Shown: positions 1 to 5,391 of the stretch, piece after piece | How positions within the stretch are numbered: the stretch's first letter is position 1 | Layout: each line of letters begins with the position of its first letter | Assembly: GCA_003132265.1 (NCBI GenBank) | Contig: PKXE01000172.1 | Span: 18,059-24,614, forward strand | Source: Candidatus Dormiibacterota bacterium | GTDB taxonomy: Bacteria; Chloroflexota; Dormibacteria; Aeolococcales; Bog-877 | Direction: 5' to 3' | DNA: 6,556 nt | Position numbers and translations under genes: made by a program | Notes under the pieces: generated by a model | What the model was told of the DNA's origin: nothing | Databases searched by the model: none | What the model saw: only the letters and a program-made list of their open reading frames with translations

Positions 1-6
1 TAGTTA

Positions 7-1947
7 CTAACCAGAGAAGCTGTACTCCGAAGGGTAGATCTCGTCGTAGACGCCCTGCGGCACCAATCCCTTGAGGTTGCTCTTGTACATCGTCAGCTGG
101 TAGGGAATGGTTGGCATCCATACCACCGGCAGCTGCTTGGCCAAGTAGTTCTCGTAGGCGTCGAGGGCCTTGATCTCACCCGCGACGGTGGCATCGGTAT
201 TCGTGGCCAGAATCAGTTTGTTGGCCTGGGTGTCGTTGTAGTAGCCGGGGTTGGAGCTGGCTCCGGTCTGGAAGAGCTCCTCACCGGTCGGGAAGTAGTC
301 AGGCGAGTAAACCCAGCCCCCGCCCCAGTTGGCCATGTCCCAGCCGCTGCAGGGGGCCGCAGGGGTGCAGGCGGCACCGAAGGTGGTCGAGATGACCTGA
401 CCGAAGGGCGCCGTGGAGAGGGCAATCTGGATGCCCGCCTTCTGCGCTTCGGTCGACTTCATGGCCTCCATCTCCTGGGTCAGCGACACCGCGCCGCTGG
501 CATAGAGAAGGCGGAAGGAGAGTTGAGCGCCGGCCGCGATGCCGGCACCACAGTCACCGGTTGCGGTGCCCGGCTTGGTGCAGGTCGAGGTCCCGCCCGG
601 AACGACCTTCCAGCCGTGGTCATTGAGCAGGGCCACGGCCTTGCTGGGGTTGTACGCGTAAACCTGGCCGGTGTCCTCAAGTTTGGTCAGGTCGGCGTTG
701 TGCGCGGGGTAGGTCGGCACCGGGCCATTGGTGATGGCCGCGAAGCCGCCCAGGAACTGCTTGGTGTACTGCGGCTGGTTGACCAAGCTCTGGAAAGCCT
801 GCCGGAAGTAGAGCTGCTTGAAGATCGGGCCCGCGGTCGGCTCGGTGAAGTTGTAGGGGAAGTAGGTGATCCCGAAGCTGTACCAGGGGTTGAAGTTATA
901 GCCGTGGTGGGTCAGATAGCTCTTCTGGCCCAAGTCCTGGGTGGGGATGTAGCCGATCGTCAGGTCCCCGGCCCGGAGCGCGTTGAACTCAGCGGTGTCG
1001 CTGGTGTAGGGCACCTCCTCGAACACGCTGATCTTGGACTTGTTGGGCCCTGAGTACTTGGTGTTGGGCACGAACTTCACGAACCCAGTGGTGGCGTAGC
1101 TCACCATCTTCAAGGGCCCGCTGACCACCTTCCAGAGTGGGTTGGTCGAGTACGTGCTGGTGTCCTGCGACTCCGAGTTGAGGAACTGGGCCACGCCCAG
1201 AGCCCCGCTGGTCCCGGTGCCGGGGTCGGTCGGGGTATAGGCGGGCGGCGTCGCGGCTGGGGTGATCACACTCCGGGCCTGGGCCGCGTTGTCGTAGTTA
1301 CCCACGGCACCCGTCGCCGAGAGCCTGTCCCAGGCGTGCTGGGGCATCGGCGTGATCTGGCTCAGCTCGTTGTAGAGGAACCAGGTGGGGTCGTAGGACG
1401 CGTTGAGGTGGAAGACCAGGCTGTACGTTCCGGTGGCCTGGTAGCTGACCACGTTCTGGGGGAAGCCCCCGGGAACGAAGGCGCCCCAGCCCGGGCCGGG
1501 AGCGTTGGCGCTGCCCACGTTGGCGGCCGCCGGTGAGGTCGAGGCGCTGAGCAGGTTCATCCAGAACGTGACGTCGCGAGCCGTGATGGGTGTCCCGTCG
1601 GACCACTTCCAGTGCTTCATGGTCATGGTCACGGTCTGGTTGTTGTTCGACCAGGTGGGCGCGTTGGCGATGCTGAGCGCCGGGTTGTACTTGGGCTGGC
1701 CGCTGTTCCCGAACCAGTACAGGTAGGGGAACATGAGATCGGAGAAGTCGGAGAGATCGGTGACGCTGAAGTAGCTGCCGCTCGCCAGGGGCAGGATGTA
1801 CTGAGGCGGCGCGTTGGGACCCTCAGCGAAGGTCACCGTGCCACCCCCCTTGGCAGCTGCCGTCGTGCTGGTAGTAAGGCTCGCGCCGGCGGCGAGCATC
1901 AGGGCCGCGATCGAGACCACCCCCACTCGGCGCCAAAACAAGAGCAT
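7..1947 (-). CDS. ABC transporter substrate-binding protein, family 5 (peptide/solute type)
   Basis: This is a 646-residue extracytoplasmic binding protein of the SBP_bac_5 (OppA/DppA-like) family, which captures oligopeptides or related solutes and hands them to an ABC permease. The family signature is at residues 111-131, with WKWSDGTPITARDVTFW. Residues 247-300 and 370-400 (FRQAFQSLVN) also fit the family, and the length is normal to slightly long. The N-terminus is a Sec signal peptide: WRR at 5-7, hydrophobic core about 8-24, and a likely cleavage site AAA|K at 30-33. There is no lipobox cysteine, so it is not an obvious lipoprotein. The only cysteines are C456, C466, C527 and C533, in two close pairs. 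ATG at 1947 is chosen because AAAGG lies 5 nt upstream. A GTG at 1962, with AGGAGG 12 nt upstream, would add five residues. The stop is TAG at 7-9, with an in-frame TAA right after. It lies 126 bp downstream of the response regulator. Transporter partners are not in the window, and the substrate cannot be read from the sequence. Confidence 0.93.
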   Translation of the reverse strand: MLLFWRRVGVVSIAALMLAAGASLTTSTTAAAKGGGTVTFAEGPNAPPQYILPLASGSYFSVTDLSDFSDLMFPYLYWFGNSGQPKYNPALSIANAPTWSNNNQTVTMTMKHWKWSDGTPITARDVTFWMNLLSASTSPAAANVGSANAPGPGWGAFVPGGFPQNVVSYQATGTYSLVFHLNASYDPTWFLYNELSQITPMPQHAWDRLSATGAVGNYDNAAQARSVITPAATPPAYTPTDPGTGTSGALGVAQFLNSESQDTSTYSTNPLWKVVSGPLKMVSYATTGFVKFVPNTKYSGPNKSKISVFEEVPYTSDTAEFNALRAGDLTIGYIPTQDLGQKSYLTHHGYNFNPWYSFGITYFPYNFTEPTAGPIFKQLYFRQAFQSLVNQPQYTKQFLGGFAAITNGPVPTYPAHNADLTKLEDTGQVYAYNPSKAVALLNDHGWKVVPGGTSTCTKPGTATGDCGAGIAAGAQLSFRLLYASGAVSLTQEMEAMKSTEAQKAGIQIALSTAPFGQVISTTFGAACTPAAPCSGWDMANWGGGWVYSPDYFPTGEELFQTGASSNPGYYNDTQANKLILATNTDATVAGEIKALDAYENYLAKQLPVVWMPTIPYQLTMYKSNLKGLVPQGVYDEIYPSEYSFSG

Positions 1948-1952
1948 TGAAA

Positions 1953-1957
1953 CCTTT
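1953..1957 (-). promoter_or_regulatory. Ribosome binding site for the ATG 1947 start
   Basis: On the minus strand AAAGG (within GAGAAAGG) ends 5 nt before ATG 1947. This spacing favours ATG 1947 as the start of the substrate-binding protein. A stronger AGGAGG at 1975-1980 sits 12 nt before the alternative GTG at 1962, which is longer than usual spacing. Confidence 0.55.
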
Positions 1958-1964
1958 CTCACTA

Positions 1965-1974
1965 GCGTATACGC
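1965..1974. repeat. 10 bp perfect palindrome in the leader of the binding-protein gene
   Basis: GCGTATACGC is its own reverse complement. It lies between the AGGAGG at 1975-1980 and the alternative GTG start at 1962, about 18 nt before ATG 1947. It could be a small operator half or chance. No loop is available, so it is not a good RNA hairpin. Confidence 0.3.
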
Positions 1975-2021
1975 CCTCCTGTTGCCGATCTGGTCAGGGT
2001 CACGTGCAGCCGAACAGCCGC

Positions 2022-2060
2022 AGGCGCCCACTTCTCACAGCACGCGCATCTTAGGCGCCC
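2022..2060. repeat. Pair of AGGCGCCC direct repeats in the regulator/binding-protein gap
   Basis: AGGCGCCC occurs at 2022-2029 and again at 2053-2060, 31 bp apart from start to start, close to three helical turns. The GGCGCC core is self-complementary, so in RNA the two copies could pair as a 6 bp stem with a 25 nt loop. No run of T follows, so this does not look like an intrinsic terminator. The second copy overlaps the 10 bp palindrome CGCCCGGGCG at 2056-2065. Confidence 0.35.
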
Positions 2061-2077
2061 GGGCGAGCCGGCGTCAT
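2048..2077 (-). promoter_or_regulatory. Possible weak promoter upstream of the substrate-binding protein
   Basis: On the minus strand, ATGACG (2077-2072, 4/6 to TTGACA) and TAAGAT (2053-2048, 4/6 to TATAAT) are 18 bp apart. The -35-like element overlaps the stop codon of the response regulator. Transcription from here would give a leader of roughly 95 nt before ATG 1947. Matches this weak are common in DNA of this kind, so this is a suggestion only. Confidence 0.2.
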
Positions 2078-2712
2078 CCCCCAGCAGGGTGATTTGCGCC
2101 GCCAGTCCCCTCGGGGGCCTCGGCCAAGAGCCCATGCCGCCAGGCCCGCAGAACGGCCCCCGACCGGTCGGTAGCTCCCAACTTGTTGAGAATGTGGCCG
2201 ACGTGGGTCTTGACCGTGTTCTCGCTGAGGAAGAGCCGCTCAGCGATCTCCCGATTGGAGAGTTCTGCAGCTATGCAGCTCAGCACCTCCAGTTCCCGAG
2301 GGCTCACGGTCACTCCCCCAGTCGCCGGAGAACGCTCCAGCAGGGACTCGCCCCCGGCCACCCGCCGGATGGAGTCGACGAGTTCGGCCCGGCTGACGTC
2401 CTTCAGGAGGTAGCCCTGGGCCCCCGCCTTGAAGCTGGGCACGACGTAGTTCTCGTGCCCGAAGGTGGTCAGCATCACCACCTTGGCCTGGGGCTGGTGC
2501 TGGCGGATCTGACGCAGCGCCTCGATCCCGTCCATCCCCGCCATCTGCACGTCCATTAGAACTACGTCGGGCACCGTCTCCAGGGCCTTGGCGACCGCCG
2601 CCGCGCCATCACCGACATCGGCCACCACCTCGATGTCCGGCTCGATGTCGAGCATGGCGCAGAGGCCCTGCCGGACCACCGGGTGGTCGTCCGCGACCAG
2701 GACCCGGATCAC
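2074..2712 (-). CDS. NarL/LuxR-family two-component response regulator
   Basis: This 212-residue DNA-binding response regulator is the expected partner of the upstream histidine kinase. The receiver domain spans about residues 2-118: acidic pocket D8 and D9, phosphoacceptor D54 (VVLMDVQMAGMDG), switch residues T82/T83, and K104 in YLLKD. The LuxR-type helix-turn-helix spans about 135-195, with SPRELEVL at 137-144, SNREIAERLFLSENTVKTHV across 152-171, and LGATDR at 178-183. The length is normal for the NarL family. After the HTH there is a short Gly/Ala/Pro-rich tail. The start is GTG at 2712, inside a GTGA overlap with the kinase stop. GAGG lies 7 nt upstream, within kinase coding sequence. 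Key phosphotransfer residues are all present, so it should be active. Targets are unknown. The neighbouring binding-protein gene and the divergent intergenic region are reasonable candidates by position only. Confidence 0.96.
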   Translation of the reverse strand: MIRVLVADDHPVVRQGLCAMLDIEPDIEVVADVGDGAAAVAKALETVPDVVLMDVQMAGMDGIEALRQIRQHQPQAKVVMLTTFGHENYVVPSFKAGAQGYLLKDVSRAELVDSIRRVAGGESLLERSPATGGVTVSPRELEVLSCIAAELSNREIAERLFLSENTVKTHVGHILNKLGATDRSGAVLRAWRHGLLAEAPEGTGGANHPAGG

Positions 2713-5279
2713 GGCTGGGCCTCGTGGGCGTACGGCAGGTCGAGCACCACCTTGGTGCCCCGGCCCGGCGCGCTCTCGACGGTGATGCCGCCACCGACCG
2801 AGTTGGCCCGCTCTCGCATCGAGGTGATCCCGAAGGCGCCGGCTCGGCCCGGGCGGGCAGGGTCGAAGCCGCAGCCGTCGTCGGCCACGGTGACCCGCAG
2901 GTGGCCGTCGTCGCGGGCAACCTCGACGGCTACCCGGCTCGGACGCCCGTGGCGGACGGAGTTGGCGACCGCCTCCTGGACGATCCGGAAGATCGATACT
3001 TCGGTCGGCGCCGCCAGCGTCAGCTGGCGCAGGTCTTGGAGGCGAACCGAGGTCTTCACCCCGGTTCGCTCCTGGGTCCTGACCATCTCCTCCCGGAGAG
3101 CCTCCGCGAGGCTGCCGCGCTGGAGCAACTCAGGGCGAAGGTCCCAGACCGAGCGCCTCGCCTCCTGCAGACTGGACCGGGCCAGATCGGTGGCGTTACC
3201 CAGAGCCTGCTGGGAGCGCTCCGGCTCCCGACTCATCCACGCTTCGGCGGCCTGAAGTTGAATGATGATCCCTGCCAGACCTTGAGCCAGGGTGTCGTGG
3301 ATCTCCCGGGCAATCCGGTTGCGCTCGGTGATGGTCGCCATCTCCCGGGTTTCGGCGAAGAGCTGGGCGTTGCGCAAGGCCAGCGCCACCTGGCCGCCCA
3401 CGACCTCGAGCAACTCCATCTGGCGGCCGTCGACCGGACGGCGACGGCCGAGTGCCAGGAGCCCGACCTTGGTCCCAGCCGCGGCCAACGGCACCACCAC
3501 CAGCCCGGGCACCTGAATCGGACTGGCCGGGAGCTCGCCGAGCCCCGCGATCGCGGCGCGGAGCTCAGCCTGATCACGACCAGGAACACTCGGGCTCTGG
3601 GCCCAGCCGACCAATCGCAGCCCCTCGGGGGCCATCTGATCGGCCAAGAAGACCGCCGCGTCGCCGTCGCCCCAGAGCTCGTGCAGCTGCCCGGCCGCCG
3701 TCCTCGCCACATCGGCCACCACCAGCGACGTGCTCATCTCGGCAGAGAGGCGGTTGAGGGTGCCCAACTCCTGATTGCGCTGGCTCAGCTCGGCCGTACG
3801 TGACTCCACCCGCTGCTCGAGTTCCTGCTGGTCGGTGTCGATCTGATCGCGCTGGCGGGAAAGGCGGTGGCGCATCTCCTCCAGGGCGACCTCCAGGGTG
3901 TCGATCTCGTCCACCGGATCGCGGGAGGTGGCGACCGGGGTGGCCAGATCGCCGTCGGCGATCCGCGTCGAGGCTAGGGTCAGCGATGACAGGGGTCGAA
4001 CCAGGCGCCGACTCAGCACGTTGGTGACGCCCACCGCCAGCAGTGCCAGGATCAGCAGCACCGGCAGCAGCAAAGCGGTCACCCCGAAGATGCCGTGGCT
4101 GATCTGCTGGGAGAAGGCGACCACGCTGCCGTTGAGACCCGAGACCGGCAGCGCCACCCCGAGGCTCCATTGACTCGCCGGCAGGGGGCTGTAGAAGACG
4201 TCCACCGGCTCCCCGGCCAGGGAGATGGTCTGTGAGCCCCTGGAGCCCAGCAGCATGGGCTCGGCGACCTGGCTCCAAGGGCTGTGTCGGGAGATCAGGT
4301 TGACGGTCTGGACCTTCTTGCGCTTGGTGTCGAGTCCCAGGTCGCTGGCGCCACCCTCGCCCACGCTGAGCAGTGACCCATCGCTGGCGACGAGAAAGGC
4401 GTAGCTGCCCTGGCTGGTGCCCGGGGGCCCGGTCAGGAACTCGCTGACGATGTGGCTGACCGTGATGTTGGCGCCGATCCGATACGGCTCCCCGTTGGGA
4501 GCGGTCCCGGCAGTGACCTCGCTGACCGTGGCACCGCCGGTCAGGGGATTGCTGTAGACAGAGGTCCAGACCGAATCCTGGCTCGGGGCGGGCACCAGTC
4601 GGCTCCAGTGGGAGTTGGGGTTGTGGAAGGCCGCCTCTTGGCGCACGACCGCCTTTTGGTAGTCGGTCTCGGGTGGCAGCAACTGCAGGTACCTGGCCTG
4701 GTTGGCCTGACTCAGGATTCCCGCGGGCGAGACCGCCAGGAGGCCGGTCTGGGGCAACTGTACCCACACGCAGGCGACCTCCGTGTGCCAGTTGAAGATC
4801 TGGGACAGCTGGCTGCCGAGCGAACTCAGCGCTCGCACCTGAGCTGAGTTGTTGCCCTCGGCCGACCCGGGTCCGTAGATGGCGATCCCCGCGGACTGCT
4901 GTCCGGGCGGGACCTGGACGGGTGGCTGGTCGAGCGCGTTACTGGCGGATTGGCTCACCAGGGCCAACTGGTTTTGAATCGACTCGAGCTCGTTGTCGAC
5001 GATCTCGGACTTGCTCAAAACCAAGTCCGCCAGGTGCACCCCCTGGGACGACTCCAGCTCTGCACTGGCCGTGCGCAGCGCACCACTGTTGAGCCCGGAC
5101 AGCGCCACCAGGCCGGCAGACGCGAAGATCCCGAGCGGGATCACCGAAACCGCCAGCATGGCGACCAGGATCCGACGCCGGATGCTGAAGCGCCGCCAGC
5201 GGTCCAGGCGGGTCGCCAACTGCCGCATCCGGCGAAAGTGCCCGGACTTGGGACAGGGGATCGGTCGTGACATTGGCAT
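2709..5279 (-). CDS. Membrane sensor histidine kinase, Cache-like/HAMP/GAF/HisKA_3
   Basis: This 856-residue NarX/LiaS-type kinase should phosphorylate the next-gene regulator. Domains in order are: a basic cytoplasmic N-terminus; membrane segment about 37-60; extracytoplasmic sensor about 61-396; membrane segment about 397-420; HAMP about 421-475 (P429, DEI at 457-459); coiled coil about 475-510; a divergent GAF about 510-645; HisKA_3 from about 651; and HATPase_c about 755-850. The sensor's second half looks like a membrane-proximal Cache domain, with FLVASDGSLLSVG at 295-307 and a W371-containing strand ending ALP at 376-378. The phosphoacceptor is H661 in REIHDTLAQG, and D662/Q666 form the DxxxQ motif tied to phosphatase activity in this family. 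The N-box is N773 in EAVANSVRHG, the G1 box is DDGCGFD at 800-806, and GITSMRERA is at 817-825. The start is ATG 5279 (ATG 5273 is also possible). No clear ribosome site precedes either. The gene is coupled to the regulator by a 4-base overlap. Confidence 0.95.
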   Translation of the reverse strand: MPMSRPIPCPKSGHFRRMRQLATRLDRWRRFSIRRRILVAMLAVSVIPLGIFASAGLVALSGLNSGALRTASAELESSQGVHLADLVLSKSEIVDNELESIQNQLALVSQSASNALDQPPVQVPPGQQSAGIAIYGPGSAEGNNSAQVRALSSLGSQLSQIFNWHTEVACVWVQLPQTGLLAVSPAGILSQANQARYLQLLPPETDYQKAVVRQEAAFHNPNSHWSRLVPAPSQDSVWTSVYSNPLTGGATVSEVTAGTAPNGEPYRIGANITVSHIVSEFLTGPPGTSQGSYAFLVASDGSLLSVGEGGASDLGLDTKRKKVQTVNLISRHSPWSQVAEPMLLGSRGSQTISLAGEPVDVFYSPLPASQWSLGVALPVSGLNGSVVAFSQQISHGIFGVTALLLPVLLILALLAVGVTNVLSRRLVRPLSSLTLASTRIADGDLATPVATSRDPVDEIDTLEVALEEMRHRLSRQRDQIDTDQQELEQRVESRTAELSQRNQELGTLNRLSAEMSTSLVVADVARTAAGQLHELWGDGDAAVFLADQMAPEGLRLVGWAQSPSVPGRDQAELRAAIAGLGELPASPIQVPGLVVVPLAAAGTKVGLLALGRRRPVDGRQMELLEVVGGQVALALRNAQLFAETREMATITERNRIAREIHDTLAQGLAGIIIQLQAAEAWMSREPERSQQALGNATDLARSSLQEARRSVWDLRPELLQRGSLAEALREEMVRTQERTGVKTSVRLQDLRQLTLAAPTEVSIFRIVQEAVANSVRHGRPSRVAVEVARDDGHLRVTVADDGCGFDPARPGRAGAFGITSMRERANSVGGGITVESAPGRGTKVVLDLPYAHEAQP

Positions 5280-5302
5280 GGAGGCTAGCCGACTTGACCC
5301 AA

Positions 5303-5313
5303 AGGATCATCCT
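5303..5313. repeat. 11 bp inverted repeat overlapping the candidate kinase -10
   Basis: AGGATCATCCT has perfect 5 bp arms (AGGAT/ATCCT) around a central C. It covers most of the TAGGAT -10-like element facing the kinase gene. A protein bound here would block that promoter, so it is a candidate operator. Confidence 0.35.
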
Positions 5314-5314
5314 A
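5309..5314 (-). promoter_or_regulatory. Candidate -10 element for the kinase-regulator operon
   Basis: On the minus strand TAGGAT fits the actinobacterial TAnnaT -10 pattern, about 29 nt before ATG 5279. A start near 5302 would give a leader of about 23 nt. The -35 position (around 5332-5337, TCAGAG) is poor, which would suit an activator-dependent promoter or simply a false match. Confidence 0.35.
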
Positions 5315-5320
5315 CACGGC

Positions 5321-5344
5321 ATCGACGCGGGCTCTGATCGACGC
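5321..5344. repeat. ATCGACGC direct repeat in the divergent intergenic region
   Basis: ATCGACGC occurs at 5321-5328 and 5337-5344, 16 bp apart from start to start. GGGC follows each copy, directly at 5329-5332 in the first and after two extra C residues in the second. The pair lies just upstream of the candidate kinase -10 and between two divergent genes, where an activator or autoregulator would be expected to bind. The role is inferred from position only. Confidence 0.35.
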
Positions 5345-5391
5345 CCGGGCCGCGAAGGCGCCCCCACCAATCCTTGCCGAACCACTGAACT

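Noticed and set aside
523..1053. Plus-strand open frame of 176 codons opposite the binding-protein gene
   Set aside because: It is an antisense shadow of a clear SBP_bac_5 coding sequence, with no motif in its product.
2001..2006. CACGTG palindrome upstream of the binding protein
   Set aside because: It is only 6 bp with non-symmetric flanks, and is expected by chance in GC-rich DNA.
1948..2031. N-terminal extension of the binding protein to an upstream start at 2031
   Set aside because: The extra 28 residues precede a normal signal peptide and would place it internally. ATG 1947 has a well-spaced ribosome site.
2056..2065. CGCCCGGGCG palindrome as a terminator after the response regulator
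   Set aside because: It has no loop and no following T run, so it does not form an intrinsic terminator.
2724..3803. Long plus-strand open frame (359 codons) opposite the kinase gene
   Set aside because: It is antisense to the well-supported GAF/HisKA_3/HATPase coding sequence, its product has no recognisable motif, and long antisense frames are common in GC-rich genes.
3574..4767. Minus-strand open frame of 397 codons in another frame of the kinase gene
   Set aside because: The product is a low-complexity Gly/Arg/Pro/Ala-rich string with no domain, and the overlapping kinase frame has clear domains throughout.
5294..5299. TTGACC as a -35 element for glycerate kinase
   Set aside because: At 16-18 bp downstream there is only CGGCAT-like sequence, which is no usable -10.
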